Origin: JBGTGG01 sp964398945
GTDB lineage: Bacteria; Bacteroidota; Bacteroidia; Cytophagales; Cyclobacteriaceae
Length of the DNA: 64,000 nucleotides
Assembly: GCA_964398945.1 (NCBI GenBank)
Contig: CAYNOT010000002.1
Location: 248,001-312,000 of the forward strand
Direction: 5' to 3'
Shown: positions 1 to 7,851 of the stretch, in pieces
Layout: each line of letters opens with the position of its first letter
Position numbering within the stretch: the stretch's first letter is position 1
The notes under the pieces: model-generated
What the model was told of the DNA's origin: nothing
The model's database searches: none
What the model saw: the letters and a program-made list of their open reading frames with translations, nothing else
Translations under genes and position numbers: made by a program

Positions 1-1
1 A

Positions 2-64
2 CTGAAGAAAGAAGAAGATGCCAAGAAAAGTGTTGACGAGAAGGAATCTGTAGAATCAAATTAA
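2..64 (+). CDS. rpsB: 3' end of probable 30S ribosomal protein S2
   Basis: Only the last 20 codons are in the window, ending in TAA at 62-64. They encode a Lys/Glu/Asp/Ser-rich tail (ends KESVESN). Charged, low-complexity C-terminal tails are usual for S2 in Bacteroidota, and tsf follows directly, as in the widely conserved rpsB-tsf pair. The identification rests on this tail and on context; no conserved S2 core is visible. Confidence 0.6.
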   Translation: MKKEEDAKKSVDEKESVESN

Positions 65-112
65 GATTAAGGACAGATTGGAGGCAAGGCCAGTCTTAAC
101 AATAAAATCCAG

Positions 113-149
113 ATTAAACATCGGCCTTCCAGTCGGTGTTTAATTTTTT
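113..149 (+). terminator. intergenic terminator/attenuator between rpsB and tsf
   Basis: An 11-bp stem with one G-T pair (113-123 with 134-144) and a 10-nt loop is followed by six T (144-149). It sits between the S2 tail and tsf, so it would reduce tsf transcription relative to rpsB. An attenuating terminator at this place is known from E. coli. Confidence 0.6.
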
Positions 150-195
150 AAGGCCATTCAATAATTTAAGAAGTATAATAAAAACGAATATAGAC

Positions 196-1032
196 ATGTC
201 AATTTCAGCACAAGACGTAAACAAACTTAGACAAATGACCGGTTCAGGTATGATGGACTGTAAAAAAGCCCTTACCGAAGCCAATGGTGATTTTGAGAAA
301 GCAATTGAAATATTGCGTAAAAAAGGCCAAAAAGTATCTGCTTCCCGTTCTGACAAGGATGCAAAAGAAGGATCTGTTTTCGTAAAGACCAGCGAGGATG
401 GAAAAGAAGCTTTTTTAATCGCGTTGAATTGCGAAACGGATTTTGTTGCCATTAATGAAGAATTCCAAAATTTAGGAAACCTGATCCTGGATACCGCAGT
501 CACTACAAAGCCCGCTGATAAGGAAGCATTGTTGGCAACGAAAGTTGGTGACCTTACTTTGAATGAACGCATCGTTGAGTTGATCGGAAAGATTGGCGAG
601 AAAGTAGAAGTAAGCGAATACATTCACATGAATGGTGAAATGGTGGTTCCGTACATCCACGCGGGTTCTAAGCTAGGTGTGTTGGTTTCGTTGAAAGGTG
701 TGAACGGCAATGCAGAAACTACAGCAACCGCAGGTAAAGACATCGGAATGCAGATTGCCGCGATGAACCCGATGGGTGTTGATGAAAATTCTGTAGAGAA
801 GTCGATCGTTGAAAAAGAATTGGAAATTGCGAAAGCACAGATCCTTGCAGAAGGAAAACCTGAGAACATGGTAGAGAAGATTGCTGCCGGAAAGCTCAAC
901 AAATTCTTCAAAGAAAACACGTTGCTTCCGCAGTCATTCGTGAAAGACAATTCAAAGACGGTTGCACAGTATTTGGATGGTGTTACCAAAGGGCTTACCG
1001 TTGCTGAGTTCAAGCGTATTTCTATCGGATAA
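196..1032 (+). CDS. tsf: translation elongation factor Ts
   Basis: EF-Ts, the guanine nucleotide exchange factor for EF-Tu. The 278-residue product starts with the UBA-like N-terminal domain: residues 1-50 contain VNKLRQMTGSGMMDCKKAL, the EF-Ts hallmark, followed by ALTEANGDFEKAIEILRKKG. The EF-Tu contact signature around NCETDFVA is present near residue 80, and the C-terminal dimerisation region is complete. The reading frame is open back to 136, but the ATG at 196 matches the family start exactly; the extra residues upstream overlap the terminator hairpin. It lies just after the probable rpsB. Confidence 0.97.
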   Translation: MSISAQDVNKLRQMTGSGMMDCKKALTEANGDFEKAIEILRKKGQKVSASRSDKDAKEGSVFVKTSEDGKEAFLIALNCETDFVAINEEFQNLGNLILDTAVTTKPADKEALLATKVGDLTLNERIVELIGKIGEKVEVSEYIHMNGEMVVPYIHAGSKLGVLVSLKGVNGNAETTATAGKDIGMQIAAMNPMGVDENSVEKSIVEKELEIAKAQILAEGKPENMVEKIAAGKLNKFFKENTLLPQSFVKDNSKTVAQYLDGVTKGLTVAEFKRISIG

Positions 1033-1053
1033 TTGAATTCGGTTTTGATATTT

Positions 1054-1084
1054 AAAAAAGAGGGGCTTTCGGGCTCCTTTTTTT
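1054..1084 (+). terminator. probable tsf terminator
   Basis: An A-run and G-rich arm (1054-1066), a short CTTTC-containing loop and a GGGCTCC arm are followed by seven T (1078-1084), 20-50 bp after the tsf stop. The stem is imperfect, with one bulge and a mismatch, but the A-stem-T layout is that of an intrinsic terminator. Confidence 0.5.
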
Positions 1085-1180
1085 ATGGTTCAAGGATGGT
1101 TGTGCTGCATTCTTTATTGTTCGATAATAAGAGCAATTGGGATTGGAAAAAACATCCAAAAAATAAAAATCTTGCTAGAT

Positions 1181-1242
1181 TAGCGGTAGGGATACAGCGC
1201 GTGTATGAACACCTTTGGTACGTATACACGGTTGTTGTAGCC
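1181..1242 (+). repeat. partial attC-like inverted repeat upstream of the 1249 gene
   Basis: A 7-bp perfect inverted repeat, CGTGTAT (1200-1206) with ATACACG (1224-1230), is followed by GGTTGTTGTAGCC and then, 6 nt on, by the ATG of the next gene. This resembles the 3' end of the attC-like sites that bound gene cassettes in many Bacteroidota. The left half is poorly conserved. See the complete element at 2396-2524. Confidence 0.35.
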
Positions 1243-1248
1243 AATTTT

Positions 1249-2388
1249 ATGAGAACACTTTTTACATACTTATTAATATTAACAACTGGGACAATTGTCA
1301 TTGCTCAAAGTTCATCAACAGTTGAGTCATTGGACAAAGACATTTCAGCCCATTTTGACAAGTATCGGCCAGAACTATTTCGATATAGTGGTTTGGCAAT
1401 TTACGGAGAGACAATGACGACATTTGAAAAAAGTCAAATTGAGAAGGAACTACAACTTTTTAAGCAAGTAGAAAATTCTGACTTAATAAATAAACCGACC
1501 GAAAATGTATTCGCCTTATGTCATAACATTATCATTCATTCACCAGATGATGGAAGAGAGTTCTTGAAACTTTTGAATAAGCCAACAAATGATAGAAATA
1601 CCATTAGCTCACTTTACTCAGAAATAATGTTCACTGGTGAATTTGGTGAGCAATTGGCTCTCGATAATTTAGAATCCGACAACAAAGATTGGAGTAAGAC
1701 TTGGGCAAATTATTTGAGTTTACTTGCCATTTATGAATCCTCAATTGCAAGAATTGAAAAGGTACTCAAGGAAACAACGGACATTGAGTTAAAAGAAGAT
1801 CTTATTGGCGCATTAATGTACATCAGCAATCCAACATCAAAAGAGATTGTAAAACAAGTTATTGAAACGACAACGAATGACCGAGTGCAGGCAAAGGCAA
1901 TATTTGCATTTGTAGAACTAACAGGCTATGACGGAATCAGCTATTTGCAAAACATAAAGACCAAAGGTGAAAAATCAAAAGAAGAGAAGAAGGGAAGTGT
2001 TGACTGGCTAAAAAAGGACACGAGTCAAAAAAATAAATTTGGGACAGAAGTTAGTAACGACATCGATTTCATCATGAGATTTGGCGATATTAAATCTCCA
2101 GCAATTCTATGGCTTGATAAGGAAGGGCTATTAGATGAAAAGAAAGCAAAGAAACCGACACCTTTGGCAAAGGAGAAGAAAGACAAATTACTTGATCTGC
2201 TCATTGAGTCGAAAGGTTTTGGACTGGAAGCCGCAAAGGGGCAGTTGTTTTTAAGTATTGAAGTATCGGACATTGACAAATTATTGGTTCTCCGACAGAT
2301 GTGCCTTTATTCACCAAATGACATGACGCAAGGTAGACTAAAAACGATTGGAATTTTTATTAGGTCATTGAGAAAGAGAGTGCAATAA
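1249..2388 (+). CDS. secreted hypothetical protein, possible cassette gene
   Basis: 379 residues. Residues 1-20 (MRTLFTYLLILTTGTIVIAQ) form a clean signal peptide, so ATG 1249 is preferred over earlier in-frame codons reaching back to 1033, which run through non-coding-looking sequence. The mature part is helical and charged, with a lysine-rich stretch near residues 250-310 and a segment around residues 180-220 that looks like HEAT-type repeats (ELKEDLIGALMYI...VQAKAIFAFVEL). No family is recognised. It lies between two attC-like inverted repeats and has no functional link to tsf, which suggests acquisition as a cassette. Probably periplasmic or surface-exposed. Confidence 0.7.
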   Translation: MRTLFTYLLILTTGTIVIAQSSSTVESLDKDISAHFDKYRPELFRYSGLAIYGETMTTFEKSQIEKELQLFKQVENSDLINKPTENVFALCHNIIIHSPDDGREFLKLLNKPTNDRNTISSLYSEIMFTGEFGEQLALDNLESDNKDWSKTWANYLSLLAIYESSIARIEKVLKETTDIELKEDLIGALMYISNPTSKEIVKQVIETTTNDRVQAKAIFAFVELTGYDGISYLQNIKTKGEKSKEEKKGSVDWLKKDTSQKNKFGTEVSNDIDFIMRFGDIKSPAILWLDKEGLLDEKKAKKPTPLAKEKKDKLLDLLIESKGFGLEAAKGQLFLSIEVSDIDKLLVLRQMCLYSPNDMTQGRLKTIGIFIRSLRKRVQ

Positions 2389-2395
2389 AACTGGC

Positions 2396-2524
2396 GCTAA
2401 CAAAATGTTTATGCCAGCTTGGGGTGAAGAGTAAATTTGCAGTTTTGTTTTCTTAATTTCGGTCAGCAACGTGGGGCAGTGACGTGCTTCGAACACCCAA
2501 GCCGTCATAAACATAAACGTTGGC
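2396..2524 (+). repeat. 129-bp attC-like imperfect palindrome
   Basis: Two 31-nt arms (2396-2426 and 2494-2524) are imperfectly complementary, starting at GCTAAC and ending at GTTGGC, with matching internal blocks ATGTTTATG and GCTTGGG. The centre is an unpaired 67-nt region. Outer AAC/GTT cores, bulged arms and length (like the 120-130-nt VCR sites of Vibrio) fit an integron attC site. It begins only 7 nt after the stop of the preceding gene, the normal cassette arrangement. No integrase is in the window. Confidence 0.5.
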
Positions 2525-2642
2525 AACAATTGGGTTGGCTCGTGGACAGAGACGAGTAAACCGACAAAGCGGGTCGACAGGAAATTAAGTAAATTGACTC
2601 GGCATCTGGACAAATGGCTAAAGGAATTTAAAACACATTAAT

Positions 2643-2831
2643 ATGAAAAATGACAAACTGATTTATTCGATTGCAAGCATAGTTGTTATTGTAGCAGCTC
2701 TTATGAAGATTTTGCATTTACCGTACGCTAATGGGATTCTTATATTTGGTTTTGTTGGAATGTCAGTCTACCAAACGTGGCTTGTGACACATTTGAAAAA
2801 AAGAATTAAGGAATTGGAAGGCAAAGTTTGA
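2643..2831 (+). CDS. small two-helix membrane protein (GldL N-terminus-like)
   Basis: 62 residues: a short Lys/Asp N-terminus, a hydrophobic helix at about 7-25, a second at about 31-49, and a basic coiled tail (LKKRIKELEGKV). The layout, with a KILHLP-type loop between the helices, resembles the N-terminal region of the gliding motor protein GldL, and free-standing small proteins of this kind occur in Bacteroidota. The similarity is judged by eye and does not imply a motor function. It follows the attC-like element by 118 bp, and its stop overlaps the next reading frame by 4 nt (TTGA). Confidence 0.6.
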   Translation: MKNDKLIYSIASIVVIVAALMKILHLPYANGILIFGFVGMSVYQTWLVTHLKKRIKELEGKV

Positions 2832-4195
2832 ATTTAAGATTACAGGCAACTGTTACCGCTGAATCAACCTATCCTGGTTATTCTGTTCAGAGAATTAAGG
2901 ATGGCAGTAGAAATACAACAGTGGGCCCATCCTACAGCTGGGCAAATAATTATCCTGCAGGTGGAAGATTGCCTGAGAGCGTATTTCTGAAATTCACATC
3001 TCTCAAAAAGGTAGATCGAATAGATATCTATTCTAGTTCTGGGTATGTTATGCGAAATTATACTATACAATATCGTACAACAACCACCGGACAATGGATC
3101 AATTTAGTCGTAGTGACAAGCAACACACAAGTAATGAGGTCTCACACATTTGCAGCTATTGACTTGCGTGAAATTCAGATAATATGCCAACTTGGTCCTT
3201 CTAACCAAACAATTTACGGAAGGCTCAATGAAGTGGAGATTTACGGTCCAACAGTACCCACCCTGCCCTATATTCAGAATGAGAATGGTATACTCGTATT
3301 CAATTCAGTAAGTGATGTTGAGCAGGCCATTGCGTATTTAGAGTATATGTACGATCAACATAGTGATGCTTTCGCATTGCAGTATACCCACCTTAGTGAT
3401 GACGAATTTGCTGATATGGAGGAAACTGTTGGGTTCAATGATGATCAACCCTATATCAATTTTGAAAATCAGTATGGCATTTATTCTTTAAGGGCTTTAC
3501 TTGCTGCCCAAGAAGACTATTGGCTCACCAATACCGCAGGAGACGAAACAGCAGGAACTGACCCCGATGACTTGTACATGGATGGGTATGAAGTACGAAC
3601 CCTAGTAAATGCGGGTGGTTATTTGAAAGTGGGGACACTTTACTACGTTTTCCTTAGTGACGACTCATACTATACATATGAAGGTGGAGGAGGATGTGAT
3701 CCAAATTTTGAATGCCCGCAACTAGCCGAAATTAAAAGCTTTCAGCCGGGTCAATCTTTACCACAGGGAGTTAAATATTTTCCGGCAGGATCCAAAAATT
3801 CTGTAAGCTTTGCAGCTTCAAGTTGTAAAACCAATAGAAAAAGTAAAGGTTTCGTAAAAAATAGTGAAAGTACCTGGAGAATTAAATGGAAAGTAAGGGC
3901 CTATGATGGCCCATTTGCTGGCCCGGGAAAGGTTAAGGCAGTTACCAAGTCTTACAAGAAAAAGAGTGGTAAGTGGAAAGTAAGGGGAGCCACAATTGGT
4001 GCCCTAGTATATGGGAATGTGGTTGGACAAGATTGTACTGGGGGTAGCTTTGTACAGAGTTCCCCTAATGAAAAACGTAAACGGAAAATTAAAGCAAAAG
4101 TGTCGGTAACCAACTTAGCGGTTAAAAATGGAGAATTACATGGAGCACACTACCACGCCAAAGGTATAAGTTATAACTCAACACTCTCATGGTAA
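2828..4195 (+). CDS. discoidin (F5/8 type C)-like domain protein, probably 5'-truncated
   Basis: 455 residues with no signal peptide. Residues 2-140 read as a discoidin/F5-8C domain: NLRLQATVTAESTYPGYS at the start, DGSRNT, a WANNYPAGG stretch, VFLKFTSLKKVDRIDIY and a closing LNEVEIYGP. The domain, normally carbohydrate or surface binding, begins immediately at the frame start, where a secreted protein should have a signal peptide. The rest (150-455) is unassigned, with an acidic region and a Lys-rich C-terminus. The only start is TTG 2828, overlapping the previous stop. This looks like a gene whose 5' end was replaced by the preceding cassette-like DNA; expression is doubtful. Confidence 0.6.
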   Translation: MNLRLQATVTAESTYPGYSVQRIKDGSRNTTVGPSYSWANNYPAGGRLPESVFLKFTSLKKVDRIDIYSSSGYVMRNYTIQYRTTTTGQWINLVVVTSNTQVMRSHTFAAIDLREIQIICQLGPSNQTIYGRLNEVEIYGPTVPTLPYIQNENGILVFNSVSDVEQAIAYLEYMYDQHSDAFALQYTHLSDDEFADMEETVGFNDDQPYINFENQYGIYSLRALLAAQEDYWLTNTAGDETAGTDPDDLYMDGYEVRTLVNAGGYLKVGTLYYVFLSDDSYYTYEGGGGCDPNFECPQLAEIKSFQPGQSLPQGVKYFPAGSKNSVSFAASSCKTNRKSKGFVKNSESTWRIKWKVRAYDGPFAGPGKVKAVTKSYKKKSGKWKVRGATIGALVYGNVVGQDCTGGSFVQSSPNEKRKRKIKAKVSVTNLAVKNGELHGAHYHAKGISYNSTLSW

Positions 4196-4204
4196 GTTTT
4201 TTAG

Positions 4205-4239
4205 TAGATCACCAATCTTTATAATAGATTGGTGATCTA
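4205..4239. terminator. perfect palindrome, likely terminator
   Basis: A perfect 14-bp stem (4205-4218 with 4226-4239) with a 7-nt loop lies 10 nt after the stop of the discoidin gene. The following sequence is A-rich with few T, so termination efficiency is uncertain; on the opposite strand there is a T-poor flank too. Confidence 0.5.
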
Positions 4240-4249
4240 TAAATAAAAT

Positions 4250-4969
4250 ATGTTGATGAAAAATAAAATATGGGAAATATCTGTAGTAGTTGTTTTGCTT
4301 CTGCTATGTATGGAATCAACAGCGCAAAGTTTTTTAGGTTTATCAATAAATTATGGGGACAAGCTTACTTTCACACCAAATTACCCTACTCTATTGTCCG
4401 AAAGGAGGTCGCTCTCACCAACTCTTGTTTATTCACTTCAAAAGAAATTCAAGTCAGATTTTGCCGTTATTTTTGGCGGGCAAGCAGGGATTACCAGCTA
4501 CTATCTGGTTCCTGTTATAGGTGATACCATTAGTAGTAGCGTTGACCGTTACCCTTTTATCGACTATGGTATATTTGTAAGTAGAATTGAAGTTACTTCT
4601 GGTAAGATTTTTCATATTGGGAAAAAGGAATTATTTGTAGGACTAGGGGTTGGAATTAGTTATTACCTCGTTTTTCCATATACAACCATGAACGTATTGA
4701 TTGCTGATCAAGGCACGACTTATGAAGTGTTCTCTGCATACATCGAGTCATCAGAATCGGGTGTTTTTGCAGGTTTCGCAAAAATCTATATGCAGATGAA
4801 TGTGTCAAAACGGATTGATTTGGCATTTCAGTACTCAAGACATTGGAAATCTATTTTAAATGGGGAATTTGAATTTTACCATACAAAGACACCAGCATCC
4901 GGAACAATAGAATTGGTACCACAAGGTATTTCTTTGATGCTGCTTTATCGCTTAAAAACTAAAAAATGA
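4250..4969 (+). CDS. secreted hypothetical, predicted small outer-membrane beta-barrel
   Basis: 239 residues. A signal peptide spans about residues 1-25 (hydrophobic VVVLLLLCMES, cleavage near STAQ). The mature chain shows alternating hydrophobic/polar strands with aromatic residues at strand ends (SFLGLSINYG, LFVGLGVGISYYL, IDLAFQYSRHW) and ends in ISLMLLYRLKTKK, a pattern typical of 8-10-strand barrels of Bacteroidota. No closer family is recognised. It begins 11 nt after the preceding palindrome, so it may share little transcription with the upstream gene. ATG 4250 or 4256 are both possible starts. Confidence 0.65.
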   Translation: MLMKNKIWEISVVVVLLLLCMESTAQSFLGLSINYGDKLTFTPNYPTLLSERRSLSPTLVYSLQKKFKSDFAVIFGGQAGITSYYLVPVIGDTISSSVDRYPFIDYGIFVSRIEVTSGKIFHIGKKELFVGLGVGISYYLVFPYTTMNVLIADQGTTYEVFSAYIESSESGVFAGFAKIYMQMNVSKRIDLAFQYSRHWKSILNGEFEFYHTKTPASGTIELVPQGISLMLLYRLKTKK

Positions 4970-5012
4970 TGCTGCATTTCGATAGGTATTGCCCGGGTTG
5001 ACCAGATTTTAT

Positions 5013-5051
5013 TACTTTTGCGAATGGATTCAATTTCATATTGAATCCATT
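5013..5051 (+). promoter_or_regulatory. promoter -7 element and leader hairpin of the MATE gene
   Basis: TACTTTTG at 5013-5020 fits the Bacteroidota -7 consensus TAnnTTTG; an ATTG at 4988-4991 sits 21 bp upstream as a weak -33. Directly downstream, a perfect 11-bp inverted repeat (5023-5033 with 5041-5051, 7-nt loop) would lie at the very 5' end of the transcript. It could stabilise the mRNA or bind a regulator. Confidence 0.45.
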
Positions 5052-5179
5052 TCAAATTTTAAAGCCCATGAAGTCCGTAAAGTAAGTAGTTGATTTCTTA
5101 AATTGACTACATCCCTATCCGCTGTTTTCCGTTACCCGTTCCGGGACGCGATTGTTAATTACATTTTTAAGGACTTTAT

Positions 5180-6580
5180 ATGTTACAAAAAATAAAATCA
5201 TTTTTTGCTTTATTAAAAACTGCCATTCGTGGCGAGGAGGAAAACTTTACCACGGGGAGTATAGACCGTTCCATTTTTTTGCTATCCGTTCCGATGATAT
5301 TGGAGATGGCAATGGAAGCATTGTTTGCTATTGTCGATGTATTCTTTGTTTCAAGCCTGAATGACAACAATGCAGTAGCGGTTATTGGATTAACGGAATC
5401 TGTGATCACGCTTGTGTATTCAGTGGCCATTGGTATCAGCATGGGTGCTACCGCTATGGTCGCCAGACGCGTAGGCGAAAAAAATATTGACGCTGCAAAG
5501 ATCGCTGCGATGCAATCCATTTATATAGCCGTTGCGATCTCAGTGGTACTTGGAGTAACAGGATTTATTTACGCTGCCGACATCCTGAAATTAATGGGGG
5601 CAACCGATGCGATTATCTCCACTGGGGTAAACTACACACGCTGGATGTTTGGCGGGAATATTTCCATCATGCTTTTATTTCTTATCAATGGGATTTTTCG
5701 TGGTGCCGGGAATGCATCGTTGGCCATGCGTGCGCTTATACTTTCCAACGGCCTTAATATTGTCCTTGATCCAATTTTGATTTTTGGCTGGGGGCCTATA
5801 CCAAGCTTTGGTGTTGAAGGTGCTGCTATCGCCACTACTATCGGAAGAAGTACGGGAGTGCTTTACCAAATTTACCACCTGACACGCGGTGATGGGTTGA
5901 TTAAGTTGAACAGAAAAAGCCTGGTCGTTGATTGGGGCATAATCGGTCGGTTGTTAAAGGTATCAGCGGGTGGCACAGGGCAATTCCTGATTGCTTCCGC
6001 GAGTTGGATTTTTCTCATTCGGATTATTTCAACCTTCGGTAGTGCTGCATTGGCGGGATACACGATTGGTATACGTGTAATTGTCTTTGCGATATTGCCG
6101 GCATGGGGAATGTCCAATGCGGCTGCTACTTTGGTGGGGCAAAATTTAGGGGCGAACCTACCTGAGCGGGCAGAGCAATCCGTGTGGCGGTCGGCCTTTT
6201 TAACGATGGTCTTCCTGGGGTTTATTTCAGTGGTTTTTTTCCTCGGTGCCGATATTATTTTGGGGTTTTTCAAGACAGACAATGATTCATTGTACTATGG
6301 GGTACAGTGCCTGCGGATCGTTTCAATAGGATATATTTTCTATGCGTATGGTATGGTGTTGAGCCAATCCTTCAACGGGGCCGGTGATACGCGAACGCCA
6401 ACGATCTTAAATTTCTTTGCTTTTTGGATGCTACAGATTCCGTTGGCCTATTTGCTTTCAATAACATTTGAAATGGGGCCGGCTGGTGCTTTCTCGGCAA
6501 TTGCTATATCGGAATCAATACTGGCCATTGCTTGTATTATTATCTTCAAACGCGGGAAGTGGAAGACAACTGTTATTTAG
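5180..6580 (+). CDS. MATE family efflux transporter
   Basis: 466 residues, the usual size. Twelve hydrophobic segments are visible, starting with SIFLLSVPMILEMAMEALFAIVD; the repeat-1 motif continues with DVFFVSSLN and the conserved MGATAMVARRVGEK loop, and the second half repeats it (GMSNAAATLVGQNLGANLPERAEQ). MATE proteins of the inner membrane export cationic drugs or metabolites in exchange for sodium or protons; the substrate cannot be read from sequence. About 40 cytoplasmic residues precede the first helix. It is monocistronic: a promoter and hairpin lie upstream and a strong 26-bp stem terminator lies just downstream. Confidence 0.93.
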   Translation: MLQKIKSFFALLKTAIRGEEENFTTGSIDRSIFLLSVPMILEMAMEALFAIVDVFFVSSLNDNNAVAVIGLTESVITLVYSVAIGISMGATAMVARRVGEKNIDAAKIAAMQSIYIAVAISVVLGVTGFIYAADILKLMGATDAIISTGVNYTRWMFGGNISIMLLFLINGIFRGAGNASLAMRALILSNGLNIVLDPILIFGWGPIPSFGVEGAAIATTIGRSTGVLYQIYHLTRGDGLIKLNRKSLVVDWGIIGRLLKVSAGGTGQFLIASASWIFLIRIISTFGSAALAGYTIGIRVIVFAILPAWGMSNAAATLVGQNLGANLPERAEQSVWRSAFLTMVFLGFISVVFFLGADIILGFFKTDNDSLYYGVQCLRIVSIGYIFYAYGMVLSQSFNGAGDTRTPTILNFFAFWMLQIPLAYLLSITFEMGPAGAFSAIAISESILAIACIIIFKRGKWKTTVI

Positions 6581-6584
6581 TTGA

Positions 6585-6654
6585 TAGTTAGTAGTTGATA
6601 GTTGGTAGTTAGTAGATCGTCAAACTACCAACTATCAACTACTAACTATTTTTT
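6585..6654. terminator. 26-bp perfect stem terminator made of TAGTTGATAG-type repeats
   Basis: Arms 6585-6610 and 6623-6648 pair perfectly around a 12-nt loop; six T follow (6649-6654). The arms consist of near-tandem TAGTTGATAGT/TAGTTGGTAGT units. It terminates the MATE gene, and its right arm contains the stop codon of the convergent minus-strand gene. The repetitive composition suggests a dispersed REP-like element adopted as terminator. Confidence 0.75.
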
Positions 6655-6909
6655 ATCTTTAAAAGCAGTTTTGAAAGCATTCTTCAGCTCTTCCCCCGCT
6701 TTCTTTAAGCTATCCTCAACTTCTTTCCACCGTTCTTTGTTTTTTGACTCTTCCCGGAATTTCTCAGCGGAGTCTTTAAGTTCTTCGTATTTTTCCTGAA
6801 ACTCTTTCTGAAGCCGTTCGCTTGCTTCTTGAAGCTCTTCAACGAATTGATCCGCTTTTTTTCCTAAATTTTTGAACATTCGTTCGGCATTTCCTTCTTT
6901 GTTTTCCAT
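6646..6909 (-). CDS. small charged coiled-coil protein
   Basis: 87 residues, almost entirely charged amphipathic helix with heptad spacing (VEELQEASERLQKEFQEKYEEL and further repeats) and no signal peptide or membrane segment. The 11-residue periodicity resembles apolipoprotein- or YtxH-tail-like helices and late-embryogenesis-type proteins, but no specific family can be named. Probably cytosolic, perhaps membrane-associated or stress-related. It is convergent with the MATE gene and shares its terminator hairpin; the start ATG 6909 is the only one possible. Confidence 0.7.
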   Translation of the reverse strand: MENKEGNAERMFKNLGKKADQFVEELQEASERLQKEFQEKYEELKDSAEKFREESKNKERWKEVEDSLKKAGEELKNAFKTAFKDKK

Positions 6910-7040
6910 ATTTCAATGTTGGTTATTGTTGAGAACTGTCAGGGCAAATTGATGGTGATTGGTTGATGGCAAATAAACTTCATTTTTTACGCCTTGCAAA
7001 ACTATCAAACAACAACTAACAACTATATTTACCTTATCAT

Positions 7041-7721
7041 ATGCAAACGGATCAGGACCATATAGGATACATAAAGCATTTGTTGGAGACCAAGTCTTTT
7101 GCAAAGCAAGTTACATACAAGCATCTCCTGGCTTCTTTTTCAATTCTACGGCAAACGGCCACACGAATTGCCAATAGGCTCTCAGCGCAAACGGAAGACA
7201 ATGATGTTACCATCGAATTCACGGATATTAATGAGCATGAATTCCATCTTAAAATAGCCGGTGACCTTTTGATTTTTGTACTCCATACCAACATTGTAAC
7301 CTTCGATGCCGAACATGCTGCCATGAAGGACCCTTATATTTTGGAAAAGGATATCAACCGGTATTTCGGGCAAATCATGATTTACAACTTCATGTCAGAT
7401 TCGTATAAGTTCAACCGCGTGAATGATCCCGGATACTTGTTGGCGCGTGTGATGATCAACCACGAGAACCGTTATTTTATTGAAGGGGAAGGACGGCTTG
7501 AATCGGTTTCAAATAAAATATCCATTCACCCGGTATCCGCTAACGATTTAGAAGCGCTTGTAAAAATTGCGTTGGCCATGGCGATTGAAAATGACTTAAT
7601 GGCGTTGCCCTATCCGCGTGTTAAATTCATCACCTTGATTCAAAAGCTTCAGCACACACCGGATTTGGGTGGAGGCCAAAAAATAGGTTTTCAAATGAGT
7701 TATCAAAATCCTCAAAAATAA
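7041..7721 (+). CDS. conserved hypothetical protein
   Basis: 226 residues, soluble, no signal peptide. The middle has alternating beta strands (VTIEFTDINEHEFHLKIAGDLLIFVLHTNIVTF) followed by a helical region and YFIEGEGRLESV. No catalytic motif is recognised. It precedes a 40-residue lipoprotein gene (5-nt gap) and cmk (2-nt gap), so the three are probably cotranscribed. No function is assigned. Confidence 0.75.
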   Translation: MQTDQDHIGYIKHLLETKSFAKQVTYKHLLASFSILRQTATRIANRLSAQTEDNDVTIEFTDINEHEFHLKIAGDLLIFVLHTNIVTFDAEHAAMKDPYILEKDINRYFGQIMIYNFMSDSYKFNRVNDPGYLLARVMINHENRYFIEGEGRLESVSNKISIHPVSANDLEALVKIALAMAIENDLMALPYPRVKFITLIQKLQHTPDLGGGQKIGFQMSYQNPQK

Positions 7722-7726
7722 AGAAG

Positions 7727-7849
7727 ATGGTCAAAAAACTTACACTCATACTGGTTGTTGTTTTACTTGCGGGAGGATGTGCTTCCAACAAACCAAATAA
7801 GAAATTAAAGCCGGGAAAACCGATTCCGTGCCCACAAAAAGACTGCTAA
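7727..7849 (+). CDS. 40-residue lipoprotein
   Basis: A very short complete gene: ATG 7727, TAA 7847-7849. The product has a basic N-terminus (MVKK), a hydrophobic stretch (LTLILVVVLL) and the lipobox LAGGC, giving a lipidated Cys at residue 18. The mature peptide has only 23 residues: Lys/Pro-rich, ending PCPQKDC with two further Cys. It sits 5 nt after the upstream stop and 2 nt before the cmk start. Small lipoproteins of this design are often missed by annotation. Function unknown. Confidence 0.75.
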   Translation: MVKKLTLILVVVLLAGGCASNKPNKKLKPGKPIPCPQKDC

Positions 7850-7851
7850 TT

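Noticed and set aside
6913..7104. Minus-strand ORF of 63 codons
   Set aside because: Overlaps the intact 226-residue gene and has no coding signs.
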